A stretch of DNA of 64,000 bases from Jiella soli (GCF_020615385.1 NZ_JAJAVB010000002.1:124001-188000), one strand, 5' to 3'. Shown: positions 1-9,138, numbered from the stretch's first letter. The notes: a model not told the origin generated them from the sequence alone. Numbers and translations: made by a program.

Positions 1-1818
1 CTCGCTCTCGCCTGCCATGGGCGTGTCGCGGCACGCGGCGCGGCCATGGGCCTGCCCGAGGTGAAGGTCGGGCTCTTCCCCGGTGCCGGCGGCACCCAGC
101 GCGTGCCGCGGATGACCGACACGCAGTCCGCGCTTCAAATGCTGCTCAAGGGGACGACGCTGACGGCCGAGAAGGCGGAGGCGATGAAGCTCGTCGACCT
201 TGTGGTCGAGCCGGACGCGCTCCTCTTGGAAGCCAAGGCGATGCTGAAGGCCGGCCTCTCCCCGGTCCGCCCCTGGGACGAGAAGGGCTTCAGGCTGCCG
301 TCCGGTCCGGTCTATTCGGCCGGAGGCGCGCAGGTCTGGCCGGCGGTCGCCTCGCTCTACCGCAAGGAGACCAGGGACAATTATCCGGGCGCCCGTGCGA
401 TCGTGAAATGCGTCTACGAAGGCCTGCTCCTGCCGATCGATGCGGCGCTGCGGATCGAGCAGCGCTATTTCACGCAGGTGCTGCAGACGACCGAGGCGGC
501 GATGATGGTGCGCTCGCTCTTCGTCTCGGCGCAAGCGCTCGCCAAGGGCGCCCGGCGCCCGGCGGGCGTGCCGGACACGCGGCTGAAGACGGTCGGCATC
601 GTCGGCGCGGGCTTCATGGGCGCCGGGATCGCCTATGCCGCGGCGATGGCCGGGCTCGACGTCGTGCTGATCGACCGCGACCAGACGGCAGCCGACAAGG
701 GCAAGGCGCATTCCAAGACGCTCGCCGCGGACCTCGTCGCCAAGGGCAAGATGAGCGAGGAGAAGGCGGAAGTTCTCCTGTCCCGGATCACGGCGACGCC
801 CGACTACGAGGCGCTGCGCGGCGCCGGCCTCGTCATCGAGGCGGTGTTCGAGGATCGCGACGTCAAGGCGGCGGTGACCGCGAAGGTCGCTTCCGTGCTG
901 CCGGAGACGGCGATCTACGCCTCCAACACCTCGACCATCCCGATCACCAGCCTCGCCGAGACCTTTGCCGACCCCGCCCGCTTCATCGGCATCCACTTCT
1001 TCTCGCCGGTCGAGAAGATGCCGCTGACCGAGATCATCCTCGGCGAGAAGACCGGCGAGCAGGCCCCAGCGAGGGCAATGGATTTCGTGCGGGCGATCCG
1101 GAAGACGCCGATCGTCGTCAACGACTCCCGCGGCTTTTTCGCGAACCGATGCGTCCTGCGCTACATGAACGAGGCCTTCGACATGGTCGTCGACGGCGTG
1201 CCGCCGGCGATGATCGAGAATGCGGCGAAGTTCGCCGGCATGCCGGTCGGTCCGCTCGCCCTGACCGACGAGACGGCCGTCGATCTCGCCCACAGGATCA
1301 TGAAGGCGACGATGCGCGATCTCGGCGAGGACGCCGTCGATCCCCGTCACTTCCGGCTCGTCGAGACCCTCGTCAACGAAGGCCGCCACGGCCGAAAGGC
1401 CGGCAAGGGCTTCTACGACTACCCGGAAAAACCGGCGAAGAAGCATCTCTGGCCGGGGCTGAAGGCGATGTACCCCCAGAAGACACCGGACGAGGTCCCG
1501 TTCGAGGAGCTGAAGCAGCGCTTTCTCGTGACCATGGCGCTGGAGGCCGCGCGCACCATGGAAGAAGGCGTCGTCACCGATCCGCGCGAGGCCGATGTCG
1601 GCTCGATCTTCGGCTTCGGCTTCGCGCCGTTCACCGGCGGCACGATCAGCTATATCGACGGCATGGGCGCGAAGGCCTTCGTCGACCTGTGCGACCGCCT
1701 CGCCGACAGGCATGGCGACCGGTTCCGGCCGACGCCTCTCCTGCGGGAGATGGCCGAGAGGGGCGAGACCTTCTACGGCCGGTTCCTGCCGGTGGACCGA
1801 AAGGGCGAGGCCGCCTGA
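1..1818 (+). CDS. fadJ: 3-hydroxyacyl-CoA dehydrogenase / enoyl-CoA hydratase multienzyme (FadJ/FadB alpha type), 5' end missing
   Basis: This is the bifunctional beta-oxidation enzyme that hydrates trans-2-enoyl-CoA and oxidises the 3-hydroxyacyl-CoA with NAD+. The reading frame is open from base 1, so the start lies outside the window; the ATG at 46 is internal. The first visible residues (GLPEVKVGLFPGAGGTQRV) are the end of the hydratase active-site region. An NAD-binding glycine motif (GIVGAGFMGAGI) begins near base 595. The dehydrogenase segment HFFSPVEKMPLTEI near base 993 carries the catalytic His. The C-terminal dehydrogenase domains are complete and end in a normal stop. FadJ-like and FadB-like alpha subunits cannot be separated from this part alone. 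The partner thiolase gene is not in the window. Confidence 0.93.
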   Translation, partial: LALACHGRVAARGAAMGLPEVKVGLFPGAGGTQRVPRMTDTQSALQMLLKGTTLTAEKAEAMKLVDLVVEPDALLLEAKAMLKAGLSPVRPWDEKGFRLPSGPVYSAGGAQVWPAVASLYRKETRDNYPGARAIVKCVYEGLLLPIDAALRIEQRYFTQVLQTTEAAMMVRSLFVSAQALAKGARRPAGVPDTRLKTVGIVGAGFMGAGIAYAAAMAGLDVVLIDRDQTAADKGKAHSKTLAADLVAKGKMSEEKAEVLLSRITATPDYEALRGAGLVIEAVFEDRDVKAAVTAKVASVLPETAIYASNTSTIPITSLAETFADPARFIGIHFFSPVEKMPLTEIILGEKTGEQAPARAMDFVRAIRKTPIVVNDSRGFFANRCVLRYMNEAFDMVVDGVPPAMIENAAKFAGMPVGPLALTDETAVDLAHRIMKATMRDLGEDAVDPRHFRLVETLVNEGRHGRKAGKGFYDYPEKPAKKHLWPGLKAMYPQKTPDEVPFEELKQRFLVTMALEAARTMEEGVVTDPREADVGSIFGFGFAPFTGGTISYIDGMGAKAFVDLCDRLADRHGDRFRPTPLLREMAERGETFYGRFLPVDRKGEAA

Positions 1819-1831
1819 ACACGCCGCAGCG

Positions 1832-1854
1832 CGAACGGGCCGCAGAACCGTTCG
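1832..1854 (+). terminator. weak hairpin after the beta-oxidation gene
   Basis: A perfect 7-bp inverted repeat (CGAACGG / CCGTTCG, 9-nt loop) lies 13 bases after the stop codon. No T-run follows, so it is at most a weak terminator or mRNA-end stabiliser. Confidence 0.25.
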
Positions 1855-2043
1855 TTCGCCTCCCGAACCATGCGTGAGGCTTGCAATTTGTTTCAAAACG
1901 GGATGGCGACCTAGCTTCGCCACGATTACACAGTCCAAATCGAATGGAAGGGGTAAAGGCGGCGCGAGCGAGGGGACGGCGCGCCGCCGCAGACGATTCT
2001 GGCAGGCGGGTTCGCCCAGCCTCGGGTCGGCTAGGAGACATGC

Positions 2044-3198
2044 ATGACGACGGGGGACTCGTCGCGTCGCCAAACCACGTCCGGCGATCGGGGACTGAGC
2101 AATGACGATCTGCGCCGGCGTCTGATCGACCGCCAGGACGCCCATCTGCGCTCGCAGGCCGAGGCAGGCCTCACCGGCCGGCTGACGCGCTGGCAGGAGG
2201 AGCGCAAGCGGCCGGTCACGCGGCTCTTCGTCCCACGGGGTGGAAGACCCGGGGGCTTTGCCGCCCTGCGCCAGCGGCCGGTCCTCGCCTATCTCGCTGC
2301 GATTATCCTGTCCGGCGTCATCGTCGCCGGCCTTGCGATGCTGCTCGCCGGCCGCGACGGCCATTCCCTCTCCGCCGGCCCCGGCGCCTCGGCAGATTCC
2401 GTCCTGACCGCGGCCGGCGGGCTGGATCGCCCTGTCGCCACGGCGTCTTCGGCGGGCGAGGGCGTGGCGCCGGAGGCTCCCCCGCTGCCTGCCAAAGCGC
2501 AGCAGCCGAAGCCCGCGGGCTTCGCCGGAGAGCAGCGGGCAACCGACGCAGGTCCCGTAAAGCCCTCAAGCGGGGAGGTCGGCGGAAGGCTGCGGCGAAC
2601 GGCAACGGATCTGCCGGCAACGTCGGCGAGCGAAGCGCCAATCGATCCGGTGGCCGCCGCCCTCGCCCTCCGCCTGCCGGTCGACCTGACCGCGACCGGC
2701 TCGGTGCCCGGCGGAGCGTCTCCATCGGCGACGAGGACGGGCCTGCCGATACCGGTCGAGGGCGGCGGGGTCATCACCATTCCGCCCTCGGTCCTTCCGG
2801 CGGTCGGCCAGGTCGCCGAGCGGCCTGCCGAGCCGGAGGCCCCGGCCGTCGACGGCCTTCAGCCGGCCCTGCCGACCGCGGCACTGGGCGCCGGACTTTC
2901 GGCGGCGGACGAGGAGTCCGAAGCGCCGGAGGTCGCTGCGACCACTCCAGCGGCTCCCGCGGCCTCGCCGGGCGATGAGACGGAGCTTGCCGCTTCGACC
3001 GGGGGCTCGCAGAACGGCCGAATCAACACCGCGGTCAATCTGCGGGAATCACCTGAAGTCGCATCAAAGGTTCTGGCGATCCTGCCGAAGGGCGGCACTG
3101 TCGGCATCCTCTCCTGCAACGATTGGTGCGAGGTCGAGGCGTCGGGCAAGCGCGGCTTCGTCTTCAACAAATATGTCGACCGGGCGGAGGGCGGCTGA
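2044..3198 (+). CDS. membrane-anchored SH3-domain (SH3b type) protein
   Basis: A 384-residue protein with a basic cytoplasmic N-terminus (about residues 1-78), one transmembrane helix (about 80-103), a long Pro/Ala/Gly-rich periplasmic linker, and a C-terminal bacterial SH3 domain (about 325-381; [15 protein letters not shown], then GGTVGI and [12 protein letters not shown]). Such domains usually bind peptidoglycan or cell-wall peptides, so a role at the envelope is likely; no catalytic domain is present. Two cysteines in the SH3 domain (SCNDWCEVE) could form a disulfide in the periplasm. The start is chosen from AGGAG at 2032-2036, seven bases before ATG. It stands alone, convergent with sdaA. 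The linker is low-complexity and probably diverges quickly. Confidence 0.8.
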   Translation: MTTGDSSRRQTTSGDRGLSNDDLRRRLIDRQDAHLRSQAEAGLTGRLTRWQEERKRPVTRLFVPRGGRPGGFAALRQRPVLAYLAAIILSGVIVAGLAMLLAGRDGHSLSAGPGASADSVLTAAGGLDRPVATASSAGEGVAPEAPPLPAKAQQPKPAGFAGEQRATDAGPVKPSSGEVGGRLRRTATDLPATSASEAPIDPVAAALALRLPVDLTATGSVPGGASPSATRTGLPIPVEGGGVITIPPSVLPAVGQVAERPAEPEAPAVDGLQPALPTAALGAGLSAADEESEAPEVAATTPAAPAASPGDETELAASTGGSQNGRINTAVNLRESPEVASKVLAILPKGGTVGILSCNDWCEVEASGKRGFVFNKYVDRAEGG

Positions 3199-3247
3199 GC
3201 CGGCGCCTTGGACGGCTCCTGACCAGCACTCCACGTTGGCGTGGCCG

Positions 3248-3304
3248 CCTCCAAGCTTTGGGGGGCGCCTGACAGCACGACCGCCTGCGCCCTCGGCGCA
3301 GGCG
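3248..3304. terminator. two hairpins between convergent genes
   Basis: Between the stop codons of the SH3 gene and sdaA lie a 7-bp hairpin (3248-3264, triloop GCT, one G-T pair) and a perfect 10-bp hairpin (CGCCTGCGCC / GGCGCAGGCG, 3282-3304, triloop). Neither has a T-run. Their position suits a bidirectional transcription end. Confidence 0.4.
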
Positions 3305-3328
3305 ACACTGCAACGTTATGCCGCCGCC

Positions 3329-4708
3329 TCAGCAGAGCGTGACGTTGACCGCCAAGCCGCCGAGCGCGGTCTCCTTGTATTTCTCGCTCATATCCTCGCC
3401 GGTCTGGCGCATGGTCTCGATGACGTTGTCGAGCGAGACGAAATGCGTGCCGTCTCCCCTCAGCGCTAGGCGCGCGGCGTTAATCGCTTTTACCGCCCCC
3501 ATCGTGTTCCTCTCGATGCACGGGATCTGCACGAGGCCGCCGATCGGATCGCAGGTGAGGCCGAGATTGTGCTCCATGGCGATCTCGGCGGCGTTCTCGA
3601 CCTGGCGCGGCGTGCCGCCGAGAACCGCGGCAAGACCGGCCGCCGCCATCGAACAGGCGACGCCCACCTCCCCCTGGCAGCCCATTTCGGCGGCCGAGAT
3701 CGAGGCGTTCTGCTTGTAGAGCGCGCCGATCGCCGCCGTCGTCGCGAGGAAGGTCACCACCCCCTCGTCCGAGGCGCCGTGGACGAAGCGCTCGTAATAG
3801 GCAAGGACCGCCGGAATGACGCCAGCCGCGCCATTGGTCGGCGCGGTGACGACGCGGCCGCCGGCGGCGTTCTCCTCGTTGACGGCGAGCGCGTAGAGGT
3901 TGACCCAGTCGAGCGTCGTCAGGGGATCGCGCAGCGCGCTCTCCGGCCGCTTCAGGAGTTCGCCGCGCAACTGCTTCGCCCGCCTGCGGACCTTCAGGCC
4001 GCCGGGCAGGATCCCGTCCATCCGGCAGCCGCGCTCGATGGAATCCAGCATCGCGTCCCGGATCGCCAGAATGGAGCCGCGAACCTCCGCGGGCGAGCGC
4101 CAGGTCTCCTCATTGGCAAGCACGAGATCTGCGATCGAGAGCTTCTCGCGCTCGCAGATCTCCAGAAGCGCGTCGGCCGAGGCGAACTCATAGGGTGCGC
4201 GGGCATTCTTCAGGACCGGCGTCCTATCGGCCGCCTCCTCCGCCGAGACGACGAAACCGCCGCCGACCGAGTAATAGTCTGCCGTATCGAGTTCCGCGCC
4301 TTCAGCGTCGAAGGCTGTGAAGCGGATGCCGTTCGGGTGATGCGGCAGGCGCTCGCGCTTCAGCATGAAGAGTTCTTCGTCCATGCGGAAGGGAATGCGG
4401 CGGCCACGGTCGAGCTGCAATTCGCCCTTGTCGCGGATGTAGCCGTAGAGATCCTCGGCATCGTCGGGATCGAGCGTGTCGGGCTTCAGGCCGGCGAGCC
4501 CCAGCATGATGGCCTTGTCGGTGCCATGGCCCATCCCCGTCAGCGCCAGCGACGCGTAGAGATGGACGACCACCCGTGCGACGTCGGACTTGATGCCCTT
4601 GCCGTCGAGCCGGTCGAGATAGCGCCTCGCCGCCCACATCGGCCCGACGGTGTGGGACGAGGATGGCCCGATCCCGATCTTGAACAATTCGAATAGACTG
4701 ACCGACAT
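3329..4708 (-). CDS. sdaA: L-serine ammonia-lyase (iron-sulfur dependent, single chain)
   Basis: Deaminates L-serine to pyruvate and ammonia. The 459-residue length fits the single-chain [4Fe-4S] family with fused beta and alpha parts. The N-terminal motif PSSSHTVGP (residues 15-23) is the family hallmark. Three cysteines that bind the cluster in characterised members are present at about residues 342 (GCQGEVG), 384 (CDPIGGLV) and 395 (IPCIERN). The spacing matches the Legionella enzyme, in which those residues were mapped. The gene has its own transcription unit and is convergent with the SH3 gene. In cells it allows serine to be used as a carbon source and prevents serine build-up. Confidence 0.95.
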
Positions 4709-4902
4709 GCCTCGACCCTCGGCGCTTCGCCACCGGCGGTCAATAGCCGCAGACGGGCCGCCGCGTCAGTCTCTTTGCGACACGATCGCACTGGCAGCGG
4801 CATCGTCCTGGTGGGGAAGACGAAATTCGAAGCCGGCAGGGGCGTCGGCATCCCCTCGTCGCGGGGCCGACGCGGTCGGACGGCCACGACAGGCGACAAC
4901 TG

Positions 4903-5901
4903 TCAGATGCGCTTTCCCAGCGTGTCGGCGACGCGCGCGCCGCGATGGCCGATCGGCTTGTCGGGCGCATCGGTCGTGTCCCGGGCGGTCTGGTGCTCCA
5001 TCTCGGCGTTGATCTCGGCGCCGACGATGAAGATCAGCGAAGACACCCACACCCACATCATGAAGCCGACCACTGCGCCGAGCGATCCGTAGGTGGCGTT
5101 GTAGTTGGCGAAGTTCTGGAGATACCAGGAGAAGGTGATCGAGGCGATCAGCCAGACAATCGCGGTAAGGACGGCGCCGCCGACCACCCATTTCCACTGC
5201 GCCCGGTTCCGGCTGGGGCCAAAGCGATAGATCATCGCGATCGCCCCGACGATCAGCGCGAAGACCAGCGGCCAGCGGCCGACGCTGATCAGCGTCTCGG
5301 TCATCCCGCCGAGGCCGACGATCGACATGACCACCGGAATGACGCCGATGGCGGCGATCAGGACGATGCCAAGGAAGATCGCGCCGAGGGTGAAGCACAG
5401 CGCGACGAGGTTGAGCTTCACGAAGCTGCGCTGCTCGTTCTCGCCATAGGCGACGTTCATCGCCTCGAACAGCGTCTTGATGCCGTTATTGGCGCTCCAC
5501 AACGCGAAGAGCAGAGAGGTGAGGAAGCCGATCGACAGCGAGGCCGGGTTCTGCTTGGTCAGGTTGTCGAGCTGGGCCTGCAGGAGTTCCGTGCCGGCCG
5601 CCGGCAGGAACTGGCCGACGAAGACGATGTGCTGGCTGATCGTCGCCGGATCGTTGACGATGCCGTAGAGCGAGACGAAGACCGCGAAGGCGGGAAATAG
5701 CGCGAGCAGAAGATAGAAGGTGGCGCCTGCCGCGATCAGCATCACCCGATCTTCGAAGAACGAATTGTAGATGCGGAGGAATATGTCCTTCCACCCGTTC
5801 CAGGGAATCTCGGTCGGCTCGCCCGCATCGCGGCCGCGACCAGGCTCGCTCGCCCGTCGCCGCGTCTCTTCGCTGGTATTGGCGGCGAACCGTCCTCCCA
5901 T
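4903..5901 (-). CDS. YihY/virulence factor BrkB family membrane protein
   Basis: A 332-residue integral membrane protein of the YihY/BrkB (UPF0761) family. After a soluble N-terminus of about 45 residues come six hydrophobic segments. Family-typical stretches are visible: AGATFYLLLALFPAF early, ANNGIKTLFEAMN in the middle, and FIVGAEINAE after the last helix. The family was once misassigned as ribonuclease BN; no nuclease motif exists here. The molecular role is unknown. The hydrophilic tail after the last helix is short. The gene is transcribed away from the S24 regulator, across a 242-bp divergent spacer. The 194-bp gap towards sdaA holds no gene that I can support. Confidence 0.88.
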   Translation of the reverse strand: MGGRFAANTSEETRRRASEPGRGRDAGEPTEIPWNGWKDIFLRIYNSFFEDRVMLIAAGATFYLLLALFPAFAVFVSLYGIVNDPATISQHIVFVGQFLPAAGTELLQAQLDNLTKQNPASLSIGFLTSLLFALWSANNGIKTLFEAMNVAYGENEQRSFVKLNLVALCFTLGAIFLGIVLIAAIGVIPVVMSIVGLGGMTETLISVGRWPLVFALIVGAIAMIYRFGPSRNRAQWKWVVGGAVLTAIVWLIASITFSWYLQNFANYNATYGSLGAVVGFMMWVWVSSLIFIVGAEINAEMEHQTARDTTDAPDKPIGHRGARVADTLGKRI

Positions 5902-6000
5902 GAACTTTCCCGATCATCATCCCCGGATCGACCTGCGGTAAATCAAGTATGGCCGATCATGCAACGCAATACGCACCGCAATGCCGGGATGCGGCCTTGG

Positions 6001-6020
6001 TTCCCCCAAACTCTGGGGAA
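6001..6020. other. short inverted repeat in the YihY/S24 divergent spacer
   Basis: TTCCCC and GGGGAA pair across an 8-nt loop. With one bulge the stem extends by two more pairs (GGTTCCCC / GGGGAAACC). It may be an operator or only a chance hairpin; no T-run follows. Confidence 0.25.
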
Positions 6021-6084
6021 ACCGCGCGCTGCGGCCCGTCCTCCGCCGGCCTCCTTTGCTTCGCTCTGGACAAGCCGTCTCGGC

Positions 6085-6103
6085 CGGATTAAGGAGGATT
6101 AAG
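6085..6103 (+). promoter_or_regulatory. tandem 9-bp direct repeat upstream of the S24 regulator
   Basis: GGATTAAGG occurs twice with a period of 10 bp (6085-6093 and 6095-6103), directly before an AT-rich TATTTTTT stretch. One helical turn per repeat is the arrangement expected of a direct-repeat operator. It lies 40 bases before the start codon of the regulator gene, so autoregulation is a reasonable guess, but it is not shown. Confidence 0.35.
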
Positions 6104-6143
6104 GTATTTTTTCCTTCCCCGAGGATCAGAGGCGAATCCCGGC

Positions 6144-6797
6144 ATGTTCTCGCACGATCGGATCTGGGCGGCGATCGACGCGCTGGCGGCGAAGAACCGC
6201 CTGTCCGCCTCGGGACTTGCCCGCCGAGCCGGCCTCGATCCGACGACATTCAACAAGTCGAAGCGCAGCGCCGGCGACGGACGCCCGCGCTGGCCGTCGA
6301 CGGAATCGATCGCCAAGGTCATCCAGGCGACGGGGACGACCATCGAGGACTTCACCCGGCTGATGCGCGGCGATAAGCCGGAGGCCGTCGCGGCCGCTCC
6401 GCGCAGCCCGGGCGTCACCGTCCCGCTGCTCGGCTTCGCCGAGGCCGGCGGCGGCGGCTTCTTCGACGATGCCGGCTATCCCGTCGGCCAGGGCTGGGAC
6501 GAGATCGTGCTGCCGGCGAATGTCGACGAGCCGATCTACGCGCTCGAAGTCTCCGGGCAGTCGATGATGCCGCTCTATCGCGACGGCGACGTGGTCATCG
6601 TCTCGCCCGGCTCGGCCGTCCGGCGCGGCGACCGCGTGGTGGTGCGCACCCGCGAGGGCGAGGTCATGGTCAAGATCCTGCAGCGCCGCACCGCCCGCAC
6701 GATCGAGCTCGCCTCGGTCAATCCGGAGTTTCCGGACCGGCAGTTCGCCATCGACGAGATCGAATGGATGGCGCGGATCCTCTGGGCGAGCCAGTGA
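6144..6797 (+). CDS. LexA/CI-like helix-turn-helix regulator with S24 peptidase domain
   Basis: A 217-residue protein: an N-terminal helix-turn-helix (about residues 5-74) and a C-terminal S24 domain. The presumed catalytic pair is Ser140 (VSGQSMMPL) and Lys177 (EVMVKIL), 37 residues apart, exactly the spacing of Ser119 and Lys156 in E. coli LexA. The segment PLLGFAEAG (94-102) aligns with the LexA cleavage loop, leaving Ala101-Gly102 as a potential self-cleavage bond. It is not the canonical LexA, whose N-terminal DNA-binding domain differs. It belongs to the S24/XRE group common in rhizobia, with unknown targets. It is followed by, and overlaps, the SNase-like gene (GTGA), so the two are probably translated together. 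Confidence 0.88.
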   Translation: MFSHDRIWAAIDALAAKNRLSASGLARRAGLDPTTFNKSKRSAGDGRPRWPSTESIAKVIQATGTTIEDFTRLMRGDKPEAVAAAPRSPGVTVPLLGFAEAGGGGFFDDAGYPVGQGWDEIVLPANVDEPIYALEVSGQSMMPLYRDGDVVIVSPGSAVRRGDRVVVRTREGEVMVKILQRRTARTIELASVNPEFPDRQFAIDEIEWMARILWASQ

Positions 6798-7489
6798 GGC
6801 TCGGGGGACCGGGCGGACAGGCGGCGATCCTCGCCGGCGTCGTCCTCCTGGCCGCGATCCTGCTCGCTCTCGCACCGGACCCGAATTCTCTCTCCGAAAC
6901 CGAAACTGCGGCCCCGACCGGCGGGCCGGCCGGCGCGTCGACGTCTCGTCCAGGCACGAATGCGAGCGGCAACGAAAAATCGGATGCGGGCGTCCGCGAC
7001 GTGACGCCAGACGACGTAACCCATCGCGGCGGAGCCGGAGCGGGCGACGAAGCGATGGTCCGGCTGCCCCCGCGCGAGCCCCTGTCGAAGCCGAAAGAGC
7101 TGAAGCCGGCGCCGCCGAAGGACCAGCTTTTGGCGCGGCCGATCGCGATCGACGCCGGCCGCATCGCCTACCGCCAGGGCGTGATCACCCTGCCCGGCGT
7201 CGAATCGCTGCCGCTGAAGGCCGAATGCGGTACGGGCGCCGCCGCCTGGCCCTGCGGCGTGCGCTCACGCACCGAATTGCGGCGCTTCCTGCACGGCCGC
7301 TCGATCCGCTGCGAGGTGCCGGCGGATTTTGGCGAAAGGCGGGGAACGGCGACGTCCGCCTGCACGGTCGGGTCGGACGATGTCGGCGGCTGGGTGGTGG
7401 CGAATGGCTGGGCGAAGGCCGCACCGGGCGGTCCCTATGCCCAGGCCGAGGAGGAGGCCAAGCGCGCCCGCCTCGGCATCTGGCGGTAG
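6794..7489 (+). CDS. SNase-like (thermonuclease-fold) exported or membrane-anchored protein
   Basis: Start is placed at GTG 6794, which overlaps the regulator's stop codon (GTGA); the in-frame ATG at 6764 would give a 34-base overlap and a poorer N-terminus. From GTG the 231-residue protein opens with a signal sequence or anchor (about residues 8-26), then a Pro/Lys-rich linker. The C-terminal half resembles staphylococcal-nuclease-like domains (RTELRRFLHGRSIRCEV, WVVANGWAKA, AEEEAKRARLGIWR). The usual R-x-x-G-I-D-x-P-E active-site segment is replaced by ITLPGVESLPL, so catalysis is doubtful. Two to four cysteines could be oxidised in the periplasm. Function unknown; it may bind rather than cut nucleic acid. 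Confidence 0.75.
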   Translation: MRLGGPGGQAAILAGVVLLAAILLALAPDPNSLSETETAAPTGGPAGASTSRPGTNASGNEKSDAGVRDVTPDDVTHRGGAGAGDEAMVRLPPREPLSKPKELKPAPPKDQLLARPIAIDAGRIAYRQGVITLPGVESLPLKAECGTGAAAWPCGVRSRTELRRFLHGRSIRCEVPADFGERRGTATSACTVGSDDVGGWVVANGWAKAAPGGPYAQAEEEAKRARLGIWR

Positions 7490-7515
7490 TGCCCGATCCT
7501 GTCGCGTCTCATGCA

Positions 7516-7544
7516 AGATCCGGGATGACTTCGATCCCGGATCT
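7516..7544. terminator. 11-bp perfect inverted repeat between convergent genes
   Basis: AGATCCGGGAT (7516-7526) and ATCCCGGATCT (7534-7544) are perfectly complementary across a 7-nt loop. It lies in the 99-bp gap between the convergent SNase-like gene and the symporter gene. No T-run on either side. Likely a bidirectional transcription end or a small dispersed palindromic repeat. Confidence 0.45.
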
Positions 7545-7588
7545 CGAGGATCCCGTGACGCGATCCGCCGGAGTGACCGGACCATGTG

Positions 7589-9031
7589 TCACTCCGCCGG
7601 GGTCTGCATCGGCCCGTGCTTGGTCCAGATCGTGCCGTCGATCTTGCCCTTGAGCTCCGGATATTCGTCATTGTCGAAGATCGGATTGCGACCGGCGGCG
7701 CGCTGGCGAAAGTAATCGCGGGTCAGCTTCACCACCGTGCCCGACAGGAGCAGGATCGCGATCAGGTTGACCGTCGCCATCAGCCCCATCGAGGCGTCGG
7801 CGAAATCGAACACCGTCTGCACCTTCACCGTCGCGCCCCAGATCACCATCGCCAGCACCGCGAGGCGCATCACGATGAGGCCGGGCTTGTTGGCGAGCTT
7901 CAGGAAGGTGAGCGCGTTTTCCGAATAGCTGTAATTGCCGATGATCGAGGTGAAGGCGAAGAAGAAGATCGCGATCGCAATGAAATAGGTGCCGGCGCCG
8001 CCGATATGGTTGGAGAGGGCGTTCTGCGTCAGCTCCGTCCCGGTGACGGTGCCGCCGACCGTTAGGGCACCCGACAGAAGGATCATGATCGCCGTCGCGG
8101 TACAGATCAGCAGCGTGTCGATGAAGACGCCGAGCGCCTGCACCATGCCCTGCGAGGAGGGGTGATGCGGATCGGGAGTCGCGACCGCCGCGATGTTCGG
8201 CGCCGAGCCCATGCCTGCCTCGTTCGAGAACAGGCCGCGCTTGACCCCGTTGAGCATCGCCGCGGCAACGCCTCCCGCGACCCCGCCGGCCGCCTCCTCC
8301 AATCCGAAGGCGCTCTTGACGATCAGCGCGAGGACGCCCGGCACCTCGGTGATGTGGACGGCCACCACATAGAGGGCGACGAGGAGATAGATGACCGCCA
8401 TGAACGGCACCACGATTTCGGCGACGCGCGCGATCGAGCGGATGCCGCCGAAGATCACGATCGCGGTGATGGCGGCGACGCCGATTCCCACCCAGAGCTT
8501 GGAGATGCCGAAGGCGGCCTCCGTGGCATCGGCGATGGAATTCGCCTGGACCGCGTTGAAGATCAGGCCGAAGGACAGGATCAGGCAGACCGAGAAGACG
8601 CCGCCCATCCAGGGCGCCCTGAGGCCCCGCGCCATGTAGAAGGCCGGGCCGCCACGATAGTCCCCGTCCTCATTGCGGATCTTGTAGAGCTGGGCGAGCG
8701 TCGATTCGGCATAGGCGGTCGCCATGCCGAACAGCGCCACCATCCACATCCAGAAGATCGCGCCCGGACCGCCGAGCGTCAGCGCCACGGCAACGCCGGC
8801 AAGATTACCGGTCCCGACCCGTGAGGCCAGGCTGACGGTCAGCGCCTGCAGGGGCGTGATGCCGGCCTTGTCGCTCTCGCCGCTTCCGATCACGACGCGG
8901 AAGAACTCGGGAAAGTGCCGGATCTGAAGGAAGCCGAGACGCAGCGTGAAGAACACGCCGACCGCCAGCAGGCCATAGATCAGGACGTAGCCCCAGAAGA
9001 TGTTGTTCAGGAAATCGATGATCGGCGCCAT
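7589..9031 (-). CDS. alanine/glycine:cation symporter (AGCS family)
   Basis: A sodium- or proton-coupled amino-acid symporter of the inner membrane, about 480 residues with roughly ten to eleven hydrophobic helices. The AGCS signature GTGNLAGVAVALTLGGPGA followed by IFWMW is clear, as is GLFSNEAGMGSAPN. A GTG at 9037 and an ATG at 9031 are in frame. GGGAGG sits directly against the GTG but about seven bases before the ATG, so ATG 9031 is preferred. Alanine or glycine is the usual substrate, but it cannot be fixed from sequence. The 101-bp upstream region separates it from the ClC gene, on the same strand. Confidence 0.92.
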   Translation of the reverse strand: MAPIIDFLNNIFWGYVLIYGLLAVGVFFTLRLGFLQIRHFPEFFRVVIGSGESDKAGITPLQALTVSLASRVGTGNLAGVAVALTLGGPGAIFWMWMVALFGMATAYAESTLAQLYKIRNEDGDYRGGPAFYMARGLRAPWMGGVFSVCLILSFGLIFNAVQANSIADATEAAFGISKLWVGIGVAAITAIVIFGGIRSIARVAEIVVPFMAVIYLLVALYVVAVHITEVPGVLALIVKSAFGLEEAAGGVAGGVAAAMLNGVKRGLFSNEAGMGSAPNIAAVATPDPHHPSSQGMVQALGVFIDTLLICTATAIMILLSGALTVGGTVTGTELTQNALSNHIGGAGTYFIAIAIFFFAFTSIIGNYSYSENALTFLKLANKPGLIVMRLAVLAMVIWGATVKVQTVFDFADASMGLMATVNLIAILLLSGTVVKLTRDYFRQRAAGRNPIFDNDEYPELKGKIDGTIWTKHGPMQTPAE

Positions 9032-9138
9032 TGGCACCCCTCCCTGCCTGACCCGACGCTCGAGCGAGCGACATTACCGAAACGTAAGTTAGTCAGACAC
9101 GGTTGTCTGTCGAACGATTTCCCGAACTCCTTGTGCGA

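Noticed and set aside
1833-1848. GAAC repeat resembling an SOS box
   Set aside because: Spacing is eight bases, not seven, and it lies after a stop codon with no damage-response gene next to it.
408-1877. Long overlapping frame (about 490 codons) inside the beta-oxidation gene
   Set aside because: Arg/Gly/Asp-rich translation typical of the third-frame shadow of GC-rich coding DNA; the other frame has full domain motifs.
9055-9067. GACGCTCGAGCGA, repeated at 29214-29226
   Set aside because: A repeated 13-mer is expected by chance in a 64-kb GC-rich window; the contexts share nothing else.
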